A stretch of 12,654 nucleotides of DNA from UBA11164 sp002420085 (lineage in GTDB: Bacteria; Pseudomonadota; Gammaproteobacteria; Xanthomonadales; Xanthomonadaceae): contig DALYLJ010000088.1 in the NCBI GenBank assembly GCA_031976395.1, forward strand, positions 1 through 12,654, read 5' to 3'. The notes beneath the pieces are model-generated. The model did not search any database. It was not told the DNA's origin and was given only the letters and a program-made list of their open reading frames with translations. The translations under genes and the position numbers were made by a program. Positions 1 to 6,498 of the stretch are shown here, piece by piece; position 1 is the stretch's first letter; each line of letters opens with the position of its first letter.

Positions 1-359
1 GCCTGGAGTGGGGGGCCGTGCGCTCGCGTTCGTTCCGCTTCGTGGTGATCGACGAAGCCTTCGGGCGCGGTTCGGACGAATCGGCCCACTACGGTCTGAC
101 CCTGTTCCGTCAACTCAACCTGCAACTGCTGATCGTCACTCCCTTGCAGAAGATCCACATCATCGAACCGTTCGTCGCCAGTGTCGGCTTCGTCCACAAC
201 GAGGGCGGCAAGGACTCGCGCCTGCGCGGTCTGAGCATCGAGGATTACCGTGCCCGGAAAGCCGGGGGCAGTGATCCCGCCGCCATCGCCGATGCCCCGG
301 CCCGGCCGGAGTTCGATCGTGCGCAGGCGGATCGACAGGCGACCATCACCCACCCATGA
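1..359 (+). CDS. jetC: JetC, SMC-like ATPase of type I Wadjet, C-terminal fragment (5' end outside window)
   Basis: Only the last ~119 codons are visible; reading is open to the left edge, the first whole codon being at base 3. The fragment carries a Walker B strand, VVIDEAF, with Asp at bases 51-53 and Glu at 54-56. It is followed by GRGSDES and then by LQLLIVTPLQKIHIIEP and VGFVHNE, a combination I recognise from the C-terminal ATPase half of JetC (COG4913-type, type I Wadjet). Family knowledge: JetC is the SMC/MukB-like motor that, with kleisin JetA and KITE protein JetB, extrudes DNA loops on plasmids and presents them to JetD for cleavage. After the conserved core there is a ~30-residue polar tail. 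The stop TGA overlaps the jetD start as ATGA (356-359), implying translational coupling. What cannot be seen is whether the rest of jetC, jetA and jetB are intact. A generic SbcC/RecF-like ATPase is the alternative, made unlikely by the jetD neighbour. Confidence 0.88.
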   Translation, partial: LEWGAVRSRSFRFVVIDEAFGRGSDESAHYGLTLFRQLNLQLLIVTPLQKIHIIEPFVASVGFVHNEGGKDSRLRGLSIEDYRARKAGGSDPAAIADAPARPEFDRAQADRQATITHP

Positions 360-1570
360 TGGCACCCGCTTGGACCACCCCGGCCGATCTCCGCGCCCAA
401 CTCGAACGGCGCTGGCTGCGCGGCGATCTGGCCCGTGCCTTGGTAGCCGAGCAGCCGGCCTGGCCGATGCGGCTGAGTCTGCGTGGCCCCAGTGCAGCGG
501 AACTGAGCGAACGCTTCGAGTCGGCGCGTGCCTGGGTCGCACAATTGACCGCCACACCGAACATCCGCATCGAATGGCGCGAGCTGAGTCATCGTGTGCT
601 GGGCCGACAGCGGATTCCGGATCAGGTGTGGATCGACCATGCCGACCAGGCCCTGGCCCTGATCGGCAAATGCCGCGAGGGCGGCGCCTGGCGGGAAATC
701 TGGCACAGCACGGGGGAACAGCTTCCGGCCCTGCTGCCCTGGCTGGAGCGCCGACCGCTCCAGGCCCTGGCCCTGGCCGAGCACTGGCAGCGTCTGCTGG
801 CGGTCTGTCACTGGTGCATGGCCCATCCACGGTCCGGTCTGTACCTTCGGCAGGTGGATATTCCGGGGGTCCACAGCAAGTTCATCGAAACCCACCGCAG
901 CACCCTGGCCGAATGGTTGGATCTGCTGCTGCCAGCCGAAACGATCGCTGCCGACGCGGTCGGGGTCAATCTGTTCGCCCGTCGCTACGGTTTCCGCGAG
1001 AAACCGACCCGCATCCGCTTTCGCCTGCTCGATGCCGGCCTGTCGATCCTGCCGGGCTGTGGTGGGCGGCCGGACATCACCCTGGATGCCGACAGCTTCG
1101 CTCGCCTGGCGTTACCGATCCGACGTGTCTTCATCACCGAGAACGAGACCAACTTCCTTGCTTTTCCGGATGTCGCCCAAGCGATCGTCATCTTCGGCGG
1201 TGGTTATGGCTGGGACGCGCTGGCACGCGCGGATTGGCTGTCGCAGTGCCCGATCCATTACTGGGGCGACATCGACAGCCACGGTTTCATCATCCTCGAT
1301 CGACTGCGGCAACACCTGCCGCATGTCCAATCCCTGCTGATGGACCGGGAAACCCTGCATCGTCATCGTGTTCACTGGGGTGAGGAGCCGATACCGACCC
1401 GCATCGAACCACACCACCTGACCCCCGACGAATTCGCCCTGTTCGACGACCTGCGCACCGACCGCATCGCTCCGCGTGTTCGGCTTGAACAGGAACACAT
1501 CCAATTCACCTGGCTCAGTCGCGCCGTGGCCTGTCTGATCGCTCCGGGCCTCGGCGATGAGCAGACATGA
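356..1570 (+). CDS. jetD: JetD, TOPRIM nuclease subunit of type I Wadjet (DUF3322/DUF2220)
   Basis: A 404-residue protein of the usual JetD length. The N-terminal half (about 1-190) matches the DUF3322 arm region. The C-terminal half (about 200-390) is the DUF2220 TOPRIM-like nuclease domain. Visible acidic motifs are ITENETNF (Glu262 and Glu264) and YWGDIDSHG (Asp305 and Asp307), the expected Glu and DxD metal-binding sites, so the catalytic core looks intact. In characterised Wadjet systems JetD is the endonuclease that cuts closed circular plasmid DNA after loop extrusion by JetABC; it acts in the cytoplasm. The ATG at 356 overlaps the jetC stop (ATGA), no good ribosome binding site precedes it, and a second ATG follows directly at 359, so coupling to jetC translation is likely. 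jetD is the last gene of the operon; the next gene is convergent. Codon use resembles its neighbours, so there is no sign of very recent transfer. Confidence 0.93.
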   Translation: MMAPAWTTPADLRAQLERRWLRGDLARALVAEQPAWPMRLSLRGPSAAELSERFESARAWVAQLTATPNIRIEWRELSHRVLGRQRIPDQVWIDHADQALALIGKCREGGAWREIWHSTGEQLPALLPWLERRPLQALALAEHWQRLLAVCHWCMAHPRSGLYLRQVDIPGVHSKFIETHRSTLAEWLDLLLPAETIAADAVGVNLFARRYGFREKPTRIRFRLLDAGLSILPGCGGRPDITLDADSFARLALPIRRVFITENETNFLAFPDVAQAIVIFGGGYGWDALARADWLSQCPIHYWGDIDSHGFIILDRLRQHLPHVQSLLMDRETLHRHRVHWGEEPIPTRIEPHHLTPDEFALFDDLRTDRIAPRVRLEQEHIQFTWLSRAVACLIAPGLGDEQT

Positions 1571-1748
1571 CACGGCTGGCAGCAGCCCCCGGACGACCGG
1601 TTGCAGGCCGAGCGACTACCCGCTGCGGTTGGCGTTCAGCCTGCGAGTCGAAATCAGCGCGCCGGCGTCCCACGCCGTGGCGGGCGAGTGATGGTGAAGT
1701 GCGGCGCAACCGGACGGGTCGGTCCCGACCGGCGTGGCACCGGCCAGC
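1571..1748. other. Convergent intergenic gap jetD / amidase, GC-rich small inverted repeats
   Basis: This 178-bp gap separates two converging genes. It holds short hairpins: GGCGT (1664-1668) with ACGCC (1672-1676), and GGTCG (1717-1721) with CGACC (1726-1730). Neither is followed by a T-tract, so these are at best weak terminators. No convincing reading frame was found here. Confidence 0.35.
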
Positions 1749-2327
1749 CTATCGGGCGCCGACTCGGGTCAGTCCGCTGGCGGCCAGCACCTGCGGCCAT
1801 GGGAACAGCGGGCCGGGGTCGCGCTTGCGGGCAACCTGCAGGTCGGGATTGTCGCTGGCGGGTTGCAGCCGCAGGTCCAGGTCTTCGTGTCCGGCGATTT
1901 CGTGCAGGTTCGGAAATTGTTTCCGGAGTTGATGCAGCAGGGCGATCAGGGCGGCGATCTGGGCGTCCGGGTAAGGTTCGGTCATGGCCTGATGGCGAGA
2001 GTCCAGCCAGTTCGGATAGCGGCCGGTGTTGATCAGTTCGATGCCGATCGAGTCGGCATTGCCACCAACGACATGGTGGGCGATTCGATCGGGGCTGACG
2101 TAACGGTGGATGCGGCCGTCGCGCTCGATGTAGAAATGCCCGCTGTTGCCGGTGCCGGAGGGGTAGTGGATCTGTTCGCCGAACTGTCGAGCCGAGGCCA
2201 GATCGGGGGTTTCGGTACAGTGGATCACGATCCGGGTGATGCTGTCGCGGGTGCGGGCTTGCAGGCGCACCTCGTAGGGCAGGGGCGCGATGATGATGTC
2301 AGGTTCCGGTGGCAGGTCTGGCAGCAT
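1749..2327 (-). CDS. N-acetylmuramoyl-L-alanine amidase, Amidase_2/AmpD-like, cytoplasmic
   Basis: A 192-residue zinc amidase of the PGRP/AmpD fold that would cleave the bond between N-acetylmuramic acid and the stem peptide. Expected zinc ligands are present: His36 in VIHCTET, His147 in AGHEDLD and Asp170 in KRDPGP. The catalytic Glu97 (SIGIELINTG) and Lys168 match the AmpD pair. HFYIERDGRIHR and AHHVVGGNADS are typical of the family. There is no signal peptide, which points to cytosolic recycling of anhydro-muropeptides rather than cell lysis. The HCTET motif is closer to general Amidase_2 enzymes than to canonical AmpD, so I give no gene symbol. The start is well bounded: an in-frame TAG sits four codons upstream of the ATG. 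No Shine-Dalgarno is visible, and a TAGCAT hexamer 6 nt before the ATG suggests a leaderless transcript. It converges on jetD and diverges from the MOSC gene. Confidence 0.9.
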   Translation of the reverse strand: MLPDLPPEPDIIIAPLPYEVRLQARTRDSITRIVIHCTETPDLASARQFGEQIHYPSGTGNSGHFYIERDGRIHRYVSPDRIAHHVVGGNADSIGIELINTGRYPNWLDSRHQAMTEPYPDAQIAALIALLHQLRKQFPNLHEIAGHEDLDLRLQPASDNPDLQVARKRDPGPLFPWPQVLAASGLTRVGAR

Positions 2328-2333
2328 GACGGC

Positions 2334-2343
2334 ATGCTAGCAT
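2334..2343. promoter_or_regulatory. 10-bp perfect palindrome ATGCTAGCAT before the amidase, with possible -10 for the minus strand
   Basis: ATGCTAGCAT is its own reverse complement and lies between the divergent amidase and MOSC genes. Read on the minus strand it contains TGCTAGCAT, an extended -10-like element (TAGCAT, 2339-2334) ending 6 nt before the amidase ATG. No good -35 box is found at 17-18 bp (GCAGCA/CGCAGC). It may be an operator, a -10 element, or chance. Confidence 0.25.
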
Positions 2344-2408
2344 CCTGTCGGATTGCTGCTGCGAGATGGATGATGTCTGGCTCTGACCAAGCACCGGGTG
2401 GGACTACG

Positions 2409-2873
2409 ATGCGCGATGCGTTTGCCTGTCCGGGGCGAGTCGAATGGATTGGTCTGCGGCCGGCCCGTGATGTTCCGATGATCGCGGTCGAGGCGGTCGA
2501 AGCGGTGGCGGGTGCCGGTCTGCGTGGCGATCGCTATGCGTCCGGCAGCGGCACCCGCGGCATGACCCTGATCCAGTCGGAGCACCTGCCGGTGATCGCG
2601 GCGCTGACGGCACGCTCGGTGGTGCCGCCGGCCCTGCTGCGACGCAATGTGGTGGTGTCGGGAACACCACTGCTGGCCCTGGTCGGGCGACGGTTTCGGA
2701 TCGGCGCGCTCCTGCTGGAAGGCACCGATCCCTGCGATCCGTGCGCACGGATGGAGGCTGCCCTCGGTCCGGGTGGTTTCAATGCCATGGTGGGTCATGG
2801 TGGTCTGTGTGTGCGAATCATCGAGGGTGGCTGGCTGCGCGTGGGCGATCGACTCACGGTGCTGAGCCAATGA
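2409..2873 (+). CDS. MOSC domain-containing protein
   Basis: A 154-residue stand-alone MOSC domain (the C-terminal domain family of molybdenum cofactor sulfurases). It opens with GRVEWIGLRPARDVPM, followed by AGLRGDRYASG and LIQSEHLP. It then has LLRRNVVVSG, the cysteine cluster DPCDPCARME (Cys109, Cys112) and GHGGLCVRIIEGG, a typical order for the family. MOSC proteins are thought to handle sulfur or bind molybdenum cofactor; the substrate here is unknown. Start choice: ATGs at 2370 and 2373 are in frame, but the intervening codons (TCT twice, ACT, GGG, GCA) are atypical of this genome, and the domain begins right after 2409. No clear Shine-Dalgarno is present. The stop overlaps the next gene's start as ATGA (2870-2873), so it is the first gene of an operon with the hydrolase and probably rlmKL. 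The same frame is open far upstream, antisense to the amidase; that stretch is a shadow. Confidence 0.85.
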   Translation: MRDAFACPGRVEWIGLRPARDVPMIAVEAVEAVAGAGLRGDRYASGSGTRGMTLIQSEHLPVIAALTARSVVPPALLRRNVVVSGTPLLALVGRRFRIGALLLEGTDPCDPCARMEAALGPGGFNAMVGHGGLCVRIIEGGWLRVGDRLTVLSQ

Positions 2874-3406
2874 CGGTGCGTGGCCACTGCATTCTGTCGC
2901 ATGGTTTCGAGAGCGGTCCGGATGCGACCAAGGTGACTGCCCTGGCCGAGGTTGCCGAGCGGCTGGGTTGGAGCCACGAGCGGCCGGACTTCACCGATCT
3001 CGATCAGCGTCGGGATGCCGGGCCGCTGGGTGATGTGCCGGCGCGGCTGGCACGGCTGAAGGGGCTGGCCGAGGCGGCGGCGCGGCGCGGGCCTCTGGTC
3101 CTGGCGGGGTCGAGTCTGGGGGCCTGGATCTCCGGGCGGGTTTCGCTGGATGTTCCGGTGGTCGGTCTGTTCCTGATGGCGCCTCCGGTGCAGGTCGGGG
3201 CCTTGCCGGCACTGGCTGCCGCCGAGGTGCCGATCACCATCGTTCACGGCTGGGATGACGAGCTGATTCCTGCCGATACCGTGTATGCCTGGGCACGCCC
3301 ACGCCGTGCTCGCCTGGAACTGGTTGTCGATGGCCACCGATTGAACGAGCACGTCCACGACTGCGCTGCTGCGTTCGAGCGGCTGCTCGCTGGGGTGTCG
3401 GCTTGA
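2870..3406 (+). CDS. Small alpha/beta hydrolase
   Basis: A 178-residue cytoplasmic alpha/beta hydrolase with no signal peptide. It opens with ILSHGFESGPDATKVTALAE, typical of the small single-domain hydrolases related to the KANL3/TEX30 group. The nucleophile elbow is G80-S-S82-L-G84, so Ser82 is the likely nucleophile. Asp129 or Asp130 in HGWDDELIP, and His156 in VDGHRLNEH, would complete the triad; His161 is nearby and is a less likely alternative. The substrate cannot be told from sequence. The ATG overlaps the MOSC stop by ATGA and no good ribosome binding site is seen, so translation is probably coupled to the MOSC gene. The rlmKL start follows after a 31-nt gap. The reading frame extends upstream of 2870 into the MOSC gene, but the homology starts at this ATG. 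Confidence 0.87.
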   Translation: MTVRGHCILSHGFESGPDATKVTALAEVAERLGWSHERPDFTDLDQRRDAGPLGDVPARLARLKGLAEAAARRGPLVLAGSSLGAWISGRVSLDVPVVGLFLMAPPVQVGALPALAAAEVPITIVHGWDDELIPADTVYAWARPRRARLELVVDGHRLNEHVHDCAAAFERLLAGVSA

Positions 3407-3437
3407 ACCGCGCTGCCGGCATCGCTCCGGAGCTGCG

Positions 3438-5654
3438 ATGAAATTCTTCGTTCCCTGCGCCAAGGGACTCGAATACCTGCTTGCCGATGAAGTGATCGCA
3501 TTGGGCGCCGAGCACGCTGCCGCTGCGGTGGCCGGGGTCGCGGTCGAGGGTTCGAGCCGGCTGCCGTATCGGGTGCTGCTCGGTTCGCGTCTGGCCAGCC
3601 GGGCGCTGTGGCCACTGGTCGAGTTCGATTGCCCGGACCAGGATGCGCTGTATGAGGGCGCCGGTTCGATCGACTGGTCGGAACACATCGACATCGACAG
3701 CCGTTTCGTGGTCGATGCCACGGTGTCCGGGCCGACGATCACGCATGGGCACTACGCGGCACTGCGGGTGAAGGATGCCATCGTCGATCAGTTCCGGATG
3801 CGATCCGGCGATCGACCCTCGATCGATACCGAGGCCCCGGATCTGCGGATCAATCTCTCGATCCGCAAGGGTCGGGCGGTGCTTTCCATCGATCTGGGTG
3901 GGCCGTTGCATCGGCGTGGCTGGCGCACGATCCAGGGCAGTGCGCCACTGAAGGAAACCGTGGCAGCGGCCGTGCTGCTGCGCGGGGGGTGGCCGAGGGT
4001 GTATGCCGAGGGTGGCTGTCTGCTCGATCCGATGTGTGGCTCCGGCACCCTGCTGATCGAGGCGGCCGAACTGGCGGCGGGCATCGCGCCTGGTCTGCGC
4101 CGACATGGCGAACGGTTGCCGACCGCGTGGAAGGGTTTCGATGCCGCGCTGTGGCACGGCGAGCGACAGCAGGCTTTGGCGGCCGCCGAGCACGGCCGAC
4201 ACCGGCTGCGAGCCTGCTTTCATGGCCGCGACATCGATCCCCACGCGATCCGCGCCATGCGTGCCAATGTCGAGGCGGCTGGTCTGGCGGAATTCATCGT
4301 TGGTGAGTGTGGCGATATCGTCGATCTGACCGTGCCGGTCGATTGCCGCTCCGGCCTGGTGGTCTGCAATCCACCCTACGATCGGCGGCTGAGCGCCGAT
4401 CCGGGTCTGTATCGGGAACTCGGCTCGACCGTGCAGCGGCTGCTGCCTGACTGGCGAGCCGCGATTCTGGCTGGCGATCGTGAACTGGCTCGGGCGACCG
4501 GGCTGCGGGCGCGCAAGGTCTATCCGATCCACAACGGCGCCATCGAGTGTGCCCTGCTGGTCTGCGATCGGCTCGATTCCGGCGACCGCCGTCGGTCGGA
4601 AACCGCTGGCGATCGGTCGGCCGGCGATTTGGCCGGCGATTCGGCCGGTGGCTCGGCCGCAGACCCCGCCAGCGGTCGGCATCTCCTCGATGAAGGCGCG
4701 ACCATGGTGGCAAATCGGTTGCGCAAGAATCTCCGGGCGCTCGCGCGCTGGCGCAGCCGCGCGGGTGTCGAGTGTTTCCGGGTCTACGATGCCGATCTGC
4801 CGGAGTACGCCGCTGCCATCGATGTCTACCGCGAGGACGGCGATGCCGGCCGGGTGTTTCTGCATGTGCAGGAATACCAGGCGCCGCGCAGCATTCCGGA
4901 GGCCGACAGCCGACGCCGGCTGCACGCCCTGCTGGCGGCTGCCCGCTCGGTGTTCGATCTCCCGGAGTCGCAGATCGCGTTGAAGACCCGCACCCGCGCC
5001 AAGGGCGGCGGCAAATATGGTCGGATGGACCATCGAGCTGAACTCATCGTGGTCCGCGAGGGTGATGCCCGTCTGCGGGTGAATCTGTTCGATTACCTCG
5101 ATACCGGCCTGTTTCTCGATCATCGGCCCTTGCGGCGACGGCTGCGTGAGCAGGCGGGGGAGACCCGTTTCCTCAATCTGTTCGCCTACACCGGGGCGGC
5201 CACCGTGCAGGCCGCGTTGGCGGGTGCCCGGACGACCACCAGTGTCGATCTGTCGGCGACCTACCTGGAGTGGGCTGCCGGCAATCTGGCCTTGAATGCC
5301 TGTACCGGTCCACGCCATCGGCTGATTCAGGCCGATGTGATGACCTGGCTGGCGGCCGAGCGTGACCAGTACGATCTGATCTTCTGCGATCCACCGACCT
5401 TCTCGAATTCAGCCAGGGCCGGCGATTTCGATGTTCAGGCGCAGCATGTCGATCTGCTCAGGCGGGCCTGTGCCCGGCTGGCACCGGGCGGGGTGTTGCT
5501 GTTTTCCAACAACTATCGGCGGTTTCGACTGGACGACCAGGCGGTTGCGACATTCGCCCAGGCCCGTGAGATTTCCACCGACAGCCTGGATCCGGATTTC
5601 GCCCGCAACCCGAGGATCCACCGCGTCTGGGAACTGCGAGCCATGCCCGGCTGA
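3438..5654 (+). CDS. rlmKL: Bifunctional 23S rRNA guanine methyltransferase RlmKL (m2G2445 / m7G2069)
   Basis: A 738-residue two-domain enzyme (E. coli RlmKL is 702). The N-terminal part is a THUMP RNA-binding module (about 50-160). RlmL, which makes N2-methylguanine at 2445, follows with its SAM motif DPMCGSGT at 197-204 and catalytic NPPY at 311-314. A linker spans about 380-420. RlmK, which makes N7-methylguanine at 2069, starts around VANRLRKNLR, with its SAM motif LFAYTGAAT at 581-589 and CDPPTFSNS with Asp651. Both active sites look intact. The linker carries a 12-bp in-frame tandem repeat (AGDL-AGDS-AGGS) that accounts for part of the extra length. GGAG lies 5 nt before the ATG. It is the last gene after the MOSC and hydrolase genes, and the following gene is convergent. 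The function concerns ribosome maturation in the cytoplasm, and the pairing with MOSC/hydrolase has no obvious functional link. Confidence 0.96.
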   Translation: MKFFVPCAKGLEYLLADEVIALGAEHAAAAVAGVAVEGSSRLPYRVLLGSRLASRALWPLVEFDCPDQDALYEGAGSIDWSEHIDIDSRFVVDATVSGPTITHGHYAALRVKDAIVDQFRMRSGDRPSIDTEAPDLRINLSIRKGRAVLSIDLGGPLHRRGWRTIQGSAPLKETVAAAVLLRGGWPRVYAEGGCLLDPMCGSGTLLIEAAELAAGIAPGLRRHGERLPTAWKGFDAALWHGERQQALAAAEHGRHRLRACFHGRDIDPHAIRAMRANVEAAGLAEFIVGECGDIVDLTVPVDCRSGLVVCNPPYDRRLSADPGLYRELGSTVQRLLPDWRAAILAGDRELARATGLRARKVYPIHNGAIECALLVCDRLDSGDRRRSETAGDRSAGDLAGDSAGGSAADPASGRHLLDEGATMVANRLRKNLRALARWRSRAGVECFRVYDADLPEYAAAIDVYREDGDAGRVFLHVQEYQAPRSIPEADSRRRLHALLAAARSVFDLPESQIALKTRTRAKGGGKYGRMDHRAELIVVREGDARLRVNLFDYLDTGLFLDHRPLRRRLREQAGETRFLNLFAYTGAATVQAALAGARTTTSVDLSATYLEWAAGNLALNACTGPRHRLIQADVMTWLAAERDQYDLIFCDPPTFSNSARAGDFDVQAQHVDLLRRACARLAPGGVLLFSNNYRRFRLDDQAVATFAQAREISTDSLDPDFARNPRIHRVWELRAMPG
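4623..4658 (+). repeat. 12-bp in-frame tandem repeat x3 in the RlmKL linker
   Basis: Units GGCGATTTGGCC (4623-4634), GGCGATTCGGCC (4635-4646) and GGTGGCTCGGCC (4647-4658) lie head to tail and code for GDLA, GDSA and GGSA (residues about 396-407). Because the unit is a multiple of three, copy changes would lengthen or shorten the linker without a frameshift. Confidence 0.8.
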
Positions 5655-5662
5655 CCTGACTC

Positions 5663-5700
5663 GCTCGACCACGCACCGATGCAGTGGCGCGTGGTCGAGC
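5663..5700. terminator. Perfect 12-bp inverted repeat between convergent genes, possible bidirectional terminator
   Basis: GCTCGACCACGC (5663-5674) pairs perfectly with GCGTGGTCGAGC (5689-5700) around a 14-nt loop. It sits between the rlmKL stop (5654) and the DUF6491 stop (5716), the right place to end both transcripts. No T-tract follows on either strand, so this may be a weak terminator or an RNA-stabilising hairpin. Confidence 0.5.
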
Positions 5701-5715
5701 CGCGCGGAGGTCCGC

Positions 5716-6225
5716 TCAGCGGCTGCGCGAGACGTCGAAGCTGCTCTGGCTGCGGTCGGCCAGATAGGGTGCTGGGCCGGAGTCATGACTGTGGCGGTAC
5801 AGACTGACGCCGGGTTGTTCCAGGATGCGGTTCCAGGTCTCGCTGTCGATCAGTTCGACCCGAGCGACATCGCAGCGGCTGGCGTCGGCGATCACGTTTT
5901 CGTTGAGGTGGCCGCACATCCGGCCGACCCCAGGGCCGGGTTCGAATCGGATCGAGTGACCGAAGGCCAGGCCCGGACAGCCGTAGGACATCAGGATGCG
6001 GTACTTCTTGCGGCCGGCATTGACCAGGATTTCTCGATCGTTGACGTAGGCCCAGTCGCGGACGCGGGATGGATTGAGACAGTCGCTGACCGGACTCAGG
6101 GGCCGGTAGGTCGAGGTTGCGGTCGGGTTCGTGCCGTCGTCGGCGATGGCCGGCGGGGCCGCAAGGCTGACCGCACCGAGCAACAGCAGGGTCGTACACA
6201 GGCTGTGGCGGGTCGAAAGCGTCAT
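5716..6225 (-). CDS. Exported DUF6491 family protein, four conserved cysteines
   Basis: A 169-residue protein with a clear Sec signal peptide: a basic start, a TLLLLGAVSLAA core and cleavage probably after Ala28 (AIA|DD), so it should be periplasmic. No lipobox is visible. The mature part resembles DUF6491: CLNPSRVRDWAYVNDREILV, then YRILMSYGCPGLAFG, GRMCGHLNENVIADASRC and RVELID. Cysteines 49, 83, 104 and 118 are spaced as in that family and could form two disulfides. The function is unknown. The start is chosen at 6225 because the signal peptide begins there and GGGAG lies about 8 nt upstream; the frame stays open upstream to 6498, but that part is low-complexity and unlike coding. The gene converges on rlmKL and diverges from the PmtA-like gene. 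Confidence 0.85.
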   Translation of the reverse strand: MTLSTRHSLCTTLLLLGAVSLAAPPAIADDGTNPTATSTYRPLSPVSDCLNPSRVRDWAYVNDREILVNAGRKKYRILMSYGCPGLAFGHSIRFEPGPGVGRMCGHLNENVIADASRCDVARVELIDSETWNRILEQPGVSLYRHSHDSGPAPYLADRSQSSFDVSRSR

Positions 6226-6366
6226 GAGGATGTCTCCCGAGTGGATCACGATGGCGGTTGGCTCTGGCGCCGGCCGTTGCGCAGAATCCGACCTGCGGCC
6301 GAGGGCTGGGGGCTTCCAATGTGGGACGGGCGCATGCGGGCAGGTCTGTCGTCCGGATCGGTTGGG

Positions 6367-6402
6367 GCCGAGTTCGGAGCCGAGTTCGGAGCCGGCTTCG
6401 AA
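6367..6402. repeat. 12-bp tandem repeat, two perfect copies plus one degenerate, in the divergent intergenic region
   Basis: GCCGAGTTCGGA occurs at 6367-6378 and 6379-6390, followed by the diverged GCCGGCTTCGAA (6391-6402). It lies between the divergent DUF6491 (start 6225) and PmtA-like (start 6499) genes. The rest of that gap shows no convincing gene. The role is unknown. Confidence 0.7.
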
Positions 6403-6486
6403 ACGGGTTCCGAGCCCCGGATGCGTTCGCCTCGCCGCCGATGATGCCAGAAGCCGGGCATCCTGCGCGCCTGCTTCATGAACAGG

Positions 6487-6492
6487 TATTCT
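6487..6492 (+). promoter_or_regulatory. Possible -10 hexamer TATTCT 6 nt before the PmtA-like ATG
   Basis: TATTCT is a fair match to TATAAT and stands out in this G+C-rich sequence. It ends 6 nt before the ATG at 6499, so transcription would begin at or next to the start codon. The sequence 17 bp upstream (TGCGCG) is not a -35 box, so support is partial. Confidence 0.3.
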
Positions 6493-6498
6493 TGGCAC

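Noticed and set aside
250..1383. 377-codon plus-strand frame overlapping jetC/jetD
   Set aside because: Arg/Pro/Gly-rich product typical of a shadow; JetD motifs are in the other frame.
1749..2327. Amidase as a phage endolysin or part of the Wadjet system
   Set aside because: No holin or phage genes nearby, no signal, and it is convergent with jetD on the opposite strand; JetABCD systems do not need an amidase.
1734..2408. Long upstream extension of the MOSC reading frame across the amidase gene
   Set aside because: The extension is antisense to the well-supported amidase and has no family features; the MOSC domain begins after 2409.
3234..5318. 694-codon open frame antisense to rlmKL
   Set aside because: It mirrors the codon positions of a certain gene in G+C-rich DNA; its product is low-complexity without recognisable family motifs.
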